From the NCBI GenBank assembly GCA_902806595.1, contig CADCXC010000004.1, positions 2,480,001-2,544,000 on the forward strand: a stretch of 64,000 bases of DNA, read 5' to 3'. This DNA is from Pyrenopolyporus hunteri (Eukaryota; Ascomycota; Sordariomycetes; Xylariales; Hypoxylaceae). Below are positions 22,597 to 32,486 of this stretch, piece after piece. The notes beneath the pieces were generated by a model. That model did no database searches. It saw only the letters and a program-made list of their open reading frames with translations, and was not told the DNA's origin. Within the stretch, counting starts at the first letter, position 1, and every line of letters begins with the position of its first letter. The translations under genes and the position numbers were made by a program.

Positions 22597-24048
22597 GAAC
22601 CTTGGACTATTAGACGGGCGGGTCAGCTCCTCTGTGGAGTAAAGTTAGATAAAATACTACCTAATGTAATAAGAGATACCCTTATTGAAGGTTAGTATCA
22701 TTAGTTCGTGACTCTAGTTCGTCGACTTGGGAGGAGAAGCTATAGTAGTAGCCGGCACCCCTCTCCATCACACGGTAGACCATATACCGAGAGCGGGGTA
22801 GCTTAGGCGTGGATAGGTACTCAAATGCGGCCTATGTGGGCTCCACGGGTCCTAGATGGTGCACTATAACCATTGTTTTGAGGAGTCGTAACTGAACGAC
22901 ACAGAGAGTTGTCACGTAAGAAATGCGTCTTAAGCAATAGCTGCACTTGAATGCTGTCTTGGTCGTTTCTTACACCGGAATGATTCGAACTTGTTGTCAG
23001 CATAAGGGCGTGCGTGTATGCATCATTACATCACTCGGGTTGAGGCTCGGGGATATATATACCGTTCGTATTCTCGATTCAATCCAGTGACAATTAAATA
23101 CTAAGAGCTCCTTTGCTGATGTGAACCTTATATACCTGCCTATTCTTGTATACCTTCCATTCCCCATGAACTCCGGGGCTCAAAGTCATTCGTTAATTAT
23201 AGATATATATAATTCCCTATATCGAGCCATACGCCGGTCGAATACAGTACGCGATATCGTGTATAGCATTGGTCTTTCACGGTCTATTGCGGGTCGTTTC
23301 GGCCCTGAGAGCTACGATACTGGCCATACCGTACGAGGCTCGGGTTCCTATGTTTAAAATGATTTACTTCTCCATGCTTCCTTTAATTTATAATACATGT
23401 TTTGCAAGCCTTTAACGTCCTTTTATTCGTAATTATATATATTCTAATAACCTTCATCGAAGCTAGCCTAGGTACCTATGTCGTGCTAATTATAGTGCTA
23501 CGTATGTCTTATAGTACAGGGCCTGCCGTCTATTCCTATAGATTTCCTCTGCTCCTCGATCCACCAAGGAGTGGGGAGGGATTTATTTATGTGTATGTGG
23601 ATGGTATATGCATGTTATAACACCGATACCTCCTACCAACAACCTCTGTGCCGAACGTAATGAACCCGTATAATCGGTGGAACAGTCGGTTCCATGCCAC
23701 TCCCGTCGCTTTGGCCACCACTATCTTCCAGCTCTTCAAGGCCTTATGAATCACCCCGCCGTTGGTAAATCTAGCGTTTGGATACTGCGCCGCTGGATGA
23801 GAACTCCGGCGCTGCCTATTCTTTCGGGTCATCTATGTGGCGGGCAGTTTGATCTAACCACGAACCATCCCCGTGGTCTTTCCTAAGATGGTGGTTTCTA
23901 ATTGTGCGGCCTTGTTGCGCACATTTCAGATACCGAGATAGACGAAACTCGACTCAACCAGATAATGATCGAGAGAGGGGTCTCGTCTGGGCCGTTCGAG
24001 TTCGGACTAGCGAAGCGTAATCAGAGCTAGTGCACTCATCGAGAGTTT
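22597..24048. other. Intergenic, AT-rich in part, no supported gene
   Basis: Runs of TATATA and many short frames broken by stops, mainly 23040-23620, look like decayed sequence. No transposase or other protein motif is readable in any frame. Confidence 0.5.
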
Positions 24049-25616
24049 TCAATGTGGCACGTGTGTATCGCTTTGGGGCGACATTTGTTGTTCGAGGGCC
24101 CTGGATTGGACCAAGGCCGTCTGATGAGCGACTACATCAAGGGCGTCTGGCATGGTTTGGGGCATACTCTGCACAGCGGAGAACATTTGACTCACGAGCT
24201 CAATATGACTGATGAAACTACCGTTCTCGTTCATCTCGTTCGAAAGCGCCGTCTCGGCGAAGGCGTCTACGCCCCAAACATCCGGTGGTATGATATCGCC
24301 CTCGTAGAGGGCAATTCGTACGGGCCATTGCAGACGCGGCCACCATTCTTCGTCATCCGGATCGAAAAGGGAGACAATACCCATCACTTCGCGACGCGCT
24401 AGGCCTTTTAACCACCAAACACTGTCGAGAGATTTAAGTAACCCGAAGTAACTAGCAAGGATAGCAAGAGCGCGCGGGCGACGAGCCTCGAGTAATTCCA
24501 CGAAGCGGCGCGAAACAGTCGCGAGAAACACAAGCGGAGCACCGGTGTGCGGTATCTTATGAGCCCAGTCGAGAACAGCGACCGCATGTTGGTACGCCTG
24601 GCGCGTGAGCACTTGGGTTGTTTGGTCGTCCAGGCTCATAATCTCCTCTTCCACCCCTGTTAGTAGATGCCCGAAGAAATTCGCTTTCTGTCCCGATAGG
24701 TCCAGGTTCAGGGCGGGTTGGGACTCGATGATCGGAATCACAATCCCGCTATGGCGCAACCATTGCCAACTAGAAGCCACGACAGCCTTGATACCCTGAA
24801 ACGAGTGAAACCACGACAATGGCAGGGAATACCCGTCGGATCTTTCCTTCAGATCGCCACTGTCATCCCTAGTGAAAATGCGAGATGCCGTGGACTGAAA
24901 CGCGATCAAAGCAGCGGTAAGGAAAAGCGCTTCTGCGTTGGACTCGTTAATTCCTTTGCTTAATAGCGCCCCGTATTCAGACAAGGTGGATGCCATGTAG
25001 GCGTGGCTAGCGCGTATGAGTTCCTGATCTTGTGGTGAATTAGACCGTAGATGGAGAGCGGAGACGGCAAGCAAGGCGTCGGCTAGGAATTCGGCGCCTG
25101 TAAACGCAAGATTCGGGACGGTATCTCGCCAGATCCTCTCGCTCACGGGCGAAGATATAGCAAGGGTTTCGCACGTGATAGTGGTGTAGTGGTGAAGCAG
25201 TTTTAACTCCATCATACGACTGCTTTTAGTTGTAGCTTTTAAGGGGAGAGGTTCCGGGTTTCGGTAAAGCGAGAGAGGTGTGTTCATGTCTACCGAGGGC
25301 GTCGGTGGGAGTGTGCTCGTAGACGGACTGTCGCAATTGCTGGTCGATGTCGTAGGACGGGGGGTTTCGACCGGACTGAGAGTGTCGGCAATGCTGGGAT
25401 GCTCAAAGTCGCAAGCAACGCCATGCTTGGTACAGTTTCCGCACCGGGGATGAACCTCGTCGCACTGCGCGGCGGTTAGTCGCGCGCTCGTCTTTTCGAA
25501 TCTGTAACGGGTGTGGCGATATAACGAGGGGGGGTCGGGTTGCGTACCTTGATCTTCCTGGCTTTACATCTTCGGCATCCGGCACGAGATTTCTTATGGG
25601 ATCTTCTTGGAGGCAT
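24049..25616 (-). CDS. Zn(II)2Cys6 fungal transcription factor
   Basis: Exon 1 (25616-25548) and exon 2 (25464-24049) encode 494 residues. The intron (GTACGC donor, GCGCAG acceptor) falls inside the zinc cluster. The spliced cluster is canonical: C14-x2-C17-x6-C24-x6-C31-x2-C34-x6-C41 with a basic stretch KARKIK between. A Ser/Thr/Pro-rich linker follows, then a helical regulatory domain that starts around LKLLHHYTTITCETLA, typical of the UPC2-like subgroup of C6 regulators. It probably binds CGG-type sites in the nucleus. Flanked by the aldolase on one side and by the esterase, oxygenases and transporters on the other, it is the obvious candidate pathway regulator, but this is positional inference. 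Confidence 0.92.
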
Positions 25617-27178
25617 CGTGGCGCGAGATCATAACTGCTAGCGAAGGATATCTCCGTTTAGTCTATAAGAGCGAATGAATGAAGCCATCGAAAAGGACGT
25701 TGAGACGGTTCCAATTGAGGAAGTAATTGGGCTTTTCTCGGATGCTGGACGGAGCCCTTTGACGGGGACAGCGGGATGGATACCTGGTGTCCAAAAGGTT
25801 CGATGCAATTGTAGGCAGGGCTAAAGCAGCCGAAGCAACATGAGCCAAAGCAAGCCAAAGCAGGCCAGAGCAAGCCAAAGCACGCAGCCAGCGGTGCAGC
25901 AGAGCGGTGCAAGCAAAGTGGTGGCCCCAGAACGGGGGGAGAGGCCAAACGGGGATTGGGCTTCGCTGGTAAAAGAAGTGGGGGTTAATTTGAACATCTC
26001 GCGTGTGCTAAGCCACCGTCCGGTACGCGGCAGATCCGGGGCGTCACCTGCTGGGCCAGTCCATCTCTTGTTCCACTCGCTTAGCGTAATGGTAATAGGT
26101 CAAAGTACAATAGTACCTTGCCATTGATAATGTACCTCTTGAAATGTTCTGCAGGTTATGCACGTTAGGTGGTAGTTACCTTACCTACTGAAACATGGAT
26201 GTGCTGAACTCTATCAAGTTTACATCTACCAACTGTGGTAGGTACCTATGCTAGCCCAAGCATGGGTATAGGTTCTATTTAATGGGGCGTAGATGCGTTC
26301 AAGAACAAATTAGTGGGACTGGATAAGCAACCCGCCTGTACATGTAACCACTTTCTTTAAGGTACATAGGTACCTACACGTAGGTAGGTACATGTACATT
26401 CCGTCGATACACATTACAGATGGGTACATCTGGGTTGAAAGAGTTGATATATCCTAAATAGGTACCTAGTTGCCGTTAGGTATTTAAGATATTTCAACTA
26501 TATCTTAGCATACCTACCTAGGTAGGTATTCCGTATTTTCCGTATTTTCCGTGCAATATGTAGGTGTAAGAATGTCGAAAGATGCACTACCTCTTGGTAG
26601 GCTAGGTGGTACCTTACCTTGCCTGGGTACCTACCTAGGTATCAATCTTCTAAGCCACATCACATCTCTATAAGGCAGCCCCAGTTCCTGCACTTTTCCG
26701 TACCCATTCTCCCCCACCAACCCCTCTTAATCAAAAATACCTACACATAAGTACATCTTTAGGCGTTCCTCTCTTCTCCTGGATCGTGCCGTGTCCGTGT
26801 CGCTTGCATAACCCGTAGGCAATCGGTTTCTTCGGTCTCTTTAACACCCCCGAGGACCCGAACACTCACCTTTCGCATGTCCAGTATACCTACCTACGTA
26901 TAGGATACTGTCCATCACATGCACGCCTCTTATAAACGCCAAATTCTGTATTAAGGGCAGTCAATCCCAATTACATCATACCGGATATGATATGCAGGTA
27001 CAATTATCTGGGGGTTGAAGACTAAAAATCTTCCGAAGGATCGTTCAGATCCGACGGGGTCCAAAAGGGCCTGGTTCTCAGGTCACGTAAGCTTCAGGGG
27101 TATTCAAGCGTCTATGTGCGCGGACACGAATTCCTAAATTCGAGAGGCCTCCAGAAACAACTTCGGAACACGCTCTCT
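25617..27178. promoter_or_regulatory. Divergent intergenic region between the C6 regulator and the carboxylesterase
   Basis: Holds both promoters. A GCAAGCCAAAGCA-type short repeat (about 25835-25915: CAAGCCAAAGCAGGCCAGAGCAAGCC) lies near the regulator start. A dense field of GGTACCTA/TAGGTAGG units spans 26360-26643, and TATTTTCCGT is tandemly duplicated at about 26527-26550. No coding frame is supported. Confidence 0.5.
26360..26643. repeat. Dense cluster of ACCTAGGT-type palindromic tetramer tracts
   Basis: At least five tracts built of CCTA/TAGG/GGTA units in alternating orientation occur in under 300 bases. Examples are ACCTACACGTAGGTAGGTAC near 26370 and CCTACCTAGGTAGG near 26512. It lies about 540 bases upstream of the esterase start. 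Confidence 0.75.
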
Positions 27179-28945
27179 ATGATATCCCATCCTAGCGATA
27201 TGGCGATCCACATCAAGCGCTTGGGATGGCTCGCTATCTTTGTCGCCCTATGTTTCACCCTCTTTTGGGGTCGGGCACTTTACGCAAGGACGGGGCTTTC
27301 GGTCCAATTTTGCTCCATCTTCAGAACTTGCCGGGCCGAGCATACGAAGCCCGTTACGCTTGAAGGCTACGGAAGTTTCACTGGAAGGACGGTAAAAACG
27401 ACGCTGAGCGGCGTCGCGCTTCCGAACCCGGTCGACGCTTGGCTTGGTATCGATTATGCCACTCAACCCATGGGCGAAGGCCGTTTCAAACCCGTCGACT
27501 GGCCGGTTCCGTTTGACGGTGTAAGGGCGGCCACAGCGTATGGGAAAGCGTGTACCCAGGACCCTAGATACGTCAGTCTAGACGCCCAGGGGGAGGATTG
27601 CCTCAATTTCAACGTGTACCGAACGCGGGGCGTTCCGTTGAGTCAGAAGCTTCCGGTTTTCGTCTATATCCACGGGGGTAGCTTCAACTTTGGCAGCAGC
27701 AGGAGCTTAGACGGGGCTGCGTTTGTCGCATCATCCAAGGCACCAATAGTTGTGGTGAGCTTCCACTATAGGCTCAACTCGCTAGGTTTCCTCCCGTCAG
27801 TCATGTTTGGCAAGGAAGGTCTCCTCAATCTTGGTTTACAGGACCAGTACTTCTTTCTCAGACATTTTATGCAAAAGTACATCGGCTCCTTCGGAGGCGA
27901 TCCGGAACTTATCACTCTGGGTGGCCGTTCCGCAGGCGCCCATTCCGCGGCTCTTCATCAGTTTCACGACTATGGTGAGGATGCCGGGAAGCCATATTTT
28001 GCTAGAGTTATCCTTCAGTCCGGATCCGCTACCGCACGGTCGTTTCCGAATGCCAGCTACCCCCTTTATGTCCGGCAATTTGAGGAGTATATGGCGTTCC
28101 TCCGCTGCCCTATCGACGACAGTGCAGCAGCCTTGGCCTGTCTACGTTCCGCTAAACTCACAGACATCAGGAAAATTAGCGGCAAACTCTTGGATGCCTC
28201 GCAGCATAACAATACATGGCCATTCCAACCAACACAAGGAGGCCCCCTGCTGGAGAAGTTTGGTTCCCAGTCTGGTTACGATGGGACCTTCTTCCGTGTA
28301 CCAACGCTTACCACCACGGTCACTAACGAGGGGAGATTCACAGTACCAGGGGGTATGAATACGAACGAAGAATTTGTGGATTATATGCGTATCACCGCCC
28401 CTCTCCTGACTACCGATGACCTTGAGTTGCTGGTAAGCCTATATCCATATCCCATGATGGATGCCGCACCACCCTTCAAGGAGTCTTTAAAAGGGGCGCA
28501 ATATGTTCGTGTATCTGCTGCGTGGAGCGATTACGGCTATATCTGCCCCGGACAGGAGACGGCGTACAGGGTGTCCACCGCCGGGGTACCTACCTGGAAA
28601 GGTCGGTTCAACACAAACAATAGCTTTCCAGTCTGGCGCGGGATCCCGCATGCAGCCGACGCGAGGTATACTTGGCCCGAGCCCAAAGTGCAACACCCAG
28701 AGATTGGTCATGTGCACCACGGCTATCTCTCCAGCTTTGTCGCAACGGGTAACCCAAACACGCTCCGGCATCCTGGTTCCCCCGAGTGGCCGAAATATGA
28801 GCCCGAGGGATATGGGCTCGATTCTAAACCTGCACTTCAACTTGTCATACAACCCGGTGATACGAAAGTCGAGCCGGACAATATTCGACGCGAGGCCTGC
28901 CTATTTTGGAGAGATCCTGGGAGAGCACCCCGGCTGAATAAGTGA
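27179..28945 (+). CDS. Type-B carboxylesterase/lipase, N-terminally membrane-anchored
   Basis: A single exon of 588 residues. A hydrophobic segment at about 17-30 (WLAIFVALCFTLFW) follows a short basic N-terminus, so it is a signal-anchor or signal peptide. The alpha/beta-hydrolase core is clear: oxyanion hole YIHGGSFNFG (163-172), nucleophile elbow G249-R-S251-A-G, acid Glu384 in TNEGRF, and His491 in RGIPHAAD. The family usually has Glu before the nucleophile Ser (GESAG); here it is Arg. The family hydrolyses carboxylic esters, and fungal members range from lipases to esterases of polyketides and plant phenolics. A start at 27116 would need GTG, so I chose ATG at 27179. The frame is open with no intron. 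Confidence 0.9.
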   Translation: MISHPSDMAIHIKRLGWLAIFVALCFTLFWGRALYARTGLSVQFCSIFRTCRAEHTKPVTLEGYGSFTGRTVKTTLSGVALPNPVDAWLGIDYATQPMGEGRFKPVDWPVPFDGVRAATAYGKACTQDPRYVSLDAQGEDCLNFNVYRTRGVPLSQKLPVFVYIHGGSFNFGSSRSLDGAAFVASSKAPIVVVSFHYRLNSLGFLPSVMFGKEGLLNLGLQDQYFFLRHFMQKYIGSFGGDPELITLGGRSAGAHSAALHQFHDYGEDAGKPYFARVILQSGSATARSFPNASYPLYVRQFEEYMAFLRCPIDDSAAALACLRSAKLTDIRKISGKLLDASQHNNTWPFQPTQGGPLLEKFGSQSGYDGTFFRVPTLTTTVTNEGRFTVPGGMNTNEEFVDYMRITAPLLTTDDLELLVSLYPYPMMDAAPPFKESLKGAQYVRVSAAWSDYGYICPGQETAYRVSTAGVPTWKGRFNTNNSFPVWRGIPHAADARYTWPEPKVQHPEIGHVHHGYLSSFVATGNPNTLRHPGSPEWPKYEPEGYGLDSKPALQLVIQPGDTKVEPDNIRREACLFWRDPGRAPRLNK

Positions 28946-29310
28946 ATCGATTTCAGAACATTCAATCATCTTATCAATATATCCATTTTCGGTTTCTTGA
29001 ATTTTACTATGTCAAAAGGTCAATCTTATTAACTGCTACTTTATTGTCGTATTTTTTTTACTTCATAGTTCCCCTAGTTTGGCACGTGATTGGGAAGTGT
29101 GGGGGATCCCAGTCCCACGAAAGCCGGCCTGGAGAGACGTTGCGATCGATGGTTAGAATGGCGTGATCCAGACATGTACCATACATAATGGTATACTTCC
29201 CAAAGGAGTCTCTTTAACCAAGGCTTATAGATTGGAATCGAAATCTCGGGTAGGTTGCTTTTACTGGGAGGATATTTTGAGTCCATATCCCACCATTCAA
29301 CCTCTAGAGA
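28946..29310. other. Short intergenic region
   Basis: Separates two co-oriented genes. It contains a T-rich stretch near 29050 that may serve 3'-end formation of the esterase gene. Nothing else is seen. Confidence 0.5.
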
Positions 29311-30429
29311 ATGGCGACTTCATTCAGCGAAATCCCAATAATCGATCTCTCTCAAGAGGGTGACGAATCAACGGAGTCTAACCTGCTGAGTAGTCTCCGA
29401 TATGCTCTTACAGAAGTTGGGTTTTTATATGTGTCGAATCACGGTGTCCCGACAGCCGTCATCGATGGGTTGGTAAATGCACTACCCACCCTTTTCGGGT
29501 TGAATAATGATGTCAAGAAGTCTGTTGCGCTTGAGAACTCACCTCACTTCCTGGGATATAGTGCTGTTGGGAGTGAGAATACAGGCGGCAAAACAGATCA
29601 GAGGGAGCAGTTTGAATTCGCCACAGAGCTTGCGGCGACATGGGGACCTGGTCTACCATTATATGAGCGTCTACGAGGTCCCAACCAGGTCTGTCTTTAA
29701 TTAAGGGATTATAACCGAGTCTAGTACTGATCCTCCTAGTGGCCCAAAGAGTACCCAGAACTCCGATCCACGGTGGAGGACTATATACGGGAGCTCACGG
29801 GGTTAGGTGAACGGTTCCTGAATCTAGTCGCCCGGGCTCTGTCGCTACCCTCTGGAACCTTTCAACCTTTTTTATCAGACCAACATCGCTTGAAGTTGGT
29901 CCACTACCCGGCATTGCCAGCTAGCGACCCAGCGATTTCACGGCAGGGCGTTGGTCCTCACAAGGATTCTTCGGGCTGGTGGACGTTCTTGCTTCAAGCG
30001 TCGCCCCCCGAAGTGAAAGGGCTACAAGTTCTCAACAAAGCTGGGGATTGGGTGGACGTCCCAGTGGTACCCGGAACCCTTGTGGTCAACATTGGCCAGG
30101 CTTTCGAAGTAGTCACGAACGGGGTATGTAAAGCCACGACACACCGCGTCCTCTCGGGCCCGCATGAGCGATATAGTGTGCCTTTTTTTCAGGGTGTTCG
30201 TCGAGATCTCACTAAATCTGAGGCCGTCGAGACGCTCAAGCCGCACTTTAGCACTCTAGACACAGGCCGAGAGTCTGAGGAAGGACATGCAATTGACTCT
30301 GCATTTTTGAAGGGAAAATATGATACGTGGGGGGAATCGCAACTGCGGACGAAGGTGCGTAGCCACCGCGAAAACGGCAAGAGATTCTACCCTGAAGTAT
30401 ATGATCAGTATATCAACGACGATGCATAA
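29311..30429 (+). CDS. 2-oxoglutarate/Fe(II)-dependent oxygenase (IPNS-like)
   Basis: Exons 29311-29688 and 29740-30429 encode 355 residues; the 51-base intron has GTCTGT and CTCCTAG borders. The N-terminal DIOX_N domain begins IPIIDLSQEG and contains VGFLYVSNHGVP. The catalytic jelly roll shows the iron triad His200-x-Asp202 (GPHKDSSGW) and His261 (ATTHRVL), with the 2-oxoglutarate-binding Arg270-Y-Ser272. This is the isopenicillin-N-synthase/ACC-oxidase type superfamily, which hydroxylates, desaturates or cyclises small molecules in the cytosol. It converges with a second oxygenase of the same superfamily, with 88 bases between the stops. The substrate is unknown. Confidence 0.92.
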
Positions 30430-30517
30430 ATCGGGGCACGGCGTCGAAATCAGCGGAGCACAGCTAAAATCATTTATTCTCATCACAATAGCAACAATTC
30501 AACCTGATGTATACTGC

Positions 30518-31734
30518 CTAGTCGTAATATTTGGCCGCCTTGCCACGAATGATAACCTGCTCAGACACATCACTGCGCGGCTCTTTGGCAACTCCTCTTG
30601 CGACACGCGCTTTCACCCATTCCCCTGCAGTGATGCCGACAGCGCTGCCGTCTGTGGTTCTATCGTATCCTAGGCGCTCTAATACGTTACTCTCGACAGG
30701 CCGCAGCTCAAGGCTATCTTCCGGCCTGACGAAATATAGAACACCTAGGCGGTCTATATCGGCCTGGTCAGGAGGTGGAGCGACTACACGGTGGATACTG
30801 CTCTTTAAGAAGCCGTTGGTCAAGAACTCTAGCGAGTCGGCAAGGTTTACCGTGATGCTCTCCGGGTATGGCTTAACCCATTTCCACTGCCCCTCGGGTG
30901 TCCTAACCTGCAAGGCGCTCACGGGCTGGCGAAAGAGAAGAGTGAGGCTGCCGAAGTCGGTGTGGCCCTTTGCCCACACATTATCGAGGCTCTTGTTCTG
31001 TTCTGCGGTCCTGCGATGATACTTCATATACCGCAGGTGGCAGTCGCTCTTCTCATTGTACCGATGCCTCTGTACGAAGTAATCCTCCGGCAACTCTAGG
31101 ATTATGGCGAAGAGGACGAGAAGTTTACCTACAATATTGTCGTTGATGTGCCGAGCGAAGGCTTCGATCTCCTGTCGGTTCTTATTGATAATCTCCGGGT
31201 GCGGCTGTTCAAATGCGGGGATAAACTTGGGAATGTTGTAGATCTCAGTGTTATCGCGCACCCCAGGCTTCAGTTCCTGTCGGGCTCTCAGCAAAGGAGT
31301 AGCGAGCTGTGCTGGAATGACGATACTTACGCGAAGTCCGAGAGGTTTATACCCGTTGTAACCCCCATGTTCGAGATCCGCCCGGTACTTCAACTTTTCC
31401 TCAGTTGGCAGCTCGAATATCTCCTTACCGATAGCGAATTGCCTGTCAACTTGCTCTTGCGTCAAGCCAAAGTTAATGATGTAAAAGAACCCTATTTTCT
31501 GAATAGCTTCGAATAGCTGTGTCGCAAGCTTCTGTTTCCCACCCGGCTGGTCAAATTGGGAGAGATCCAACGTCGCGAGATCCGCCCAGTCGACTATACA
31601 ACATAATATCAGCATTATTTTCCATGGGGGTAAATGAGTTCGGCTTCCTTACGCTCATATTTCGTTTCCGGGACCTGATGGTAGGTCGGGATATCAACAT
31701 TTCCCTGTATAACACGGGTAGCAACCGCTGCCAT
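30518..31734 (-). CDS. Second 2-oxoglutarate/Fe(II)-dependent oxygenase
   Basis: Three exons (31734-31653, 31593-31331, 31276-30518) encode 367 residues. The second intron (31277-31330, GTAAGT to ACAG) is 54 bases, a multiple of three, and has no stop, so the unspliced frame also reads through. The DIOX_N part contains IQKIGFFYIINFGL. The iron ligands are His220-x-Asp222 (KGHTDFGSL) and His277 (SSIHRVV). The usual R-x-S 2-oxoglutarate clamp is R291-L-G293 here. Several fungal enzymes annotated as thymine-dioxygenase-like or flavonol-synthase-like share this look. The protein is clearly distinct in sequence from its convergent neighbour, so this is not a recent duplication. The substrate is unknown. 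Confidence 0.92.
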
Positions 31735-32486
31735 CTTATCTAGTACAAGTGTAGGTCTATATACGGTAGGTTAACTGGCTATATCATGTCAGAACGTGGT
31801 TAAAGACGCATTGTAATAACCCATGATCTCCGTAGCCCGGCGGCACGGGTTGATTTATGCGTCGCGTAGCTTAGCAGGTATCGGATCCGATGCCGACCTC
31901 CACGATTGCGTGATGTTCTTACGCACATTAATCTGCAAATAGATTCAAGGGTTCCAGAAAGCGAAATACACCGATTAGCGGTTCGAAGCTCTCGGATTCC
32001 CGCCGCTTCTGCGTAAGAAGGGAGAGCTGGTGAGAGCTGGTGCGAGCTAAGCAAAGTCGTGATCATCCTAGCCGATGACGAATCTCGGGGGACGCGCTCT
32101 GATCGGTCGAGATCCCCCACCCCCAACTCTCATTCCTTAACATACCATCGGAAAAGGTCCCGGAGTGTTCCATTCTCGGCACATGGGTTATCAGCGAAAG
32201 CGAAGAGATGAACGCGGTGCTTTCTAGTTACGTAGTAGGACACTTGCACCACGTAGGCCGCCTGCATAACAGGTATACCGGCGGCTAGTATCAACTGGGT
32301 TCAATATTGTCTCTTGGCGGTCCGATAGGAAGGTATTCGTAATTGTAGTGCACAATGGTTCTATGTTACTAGCAAGCATTGTTACTCATCTATAACACCG
32401 TCGCGCTAGTTGAATAATATAATTTACCCATCTGCGTCACTCATCTTACATATCTCATCAAAGGAAGCGTCTCGTTATTTGGGAGA
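31735..32486. promoter_or_regulatory. Divergent promoter region, second oxygenase and anion symporter
   Basis: The 752 bases separate two divergent start codons, so the two genes could be co-regulated from here. The frame 31800-32126 (-) resembles nothing. A GAGCTGGTGAGAGCTGGTGCGAGCT imperfect tandem lies near 32025. Confidence 0.45.

Noticed and set aside
22970..23010. GTTCGAATC word on the minus strand resembling a tRNA B box
   Set aside because: Flanking bases do not form a T stem and no A box or acceptor stem is found at the right distance.
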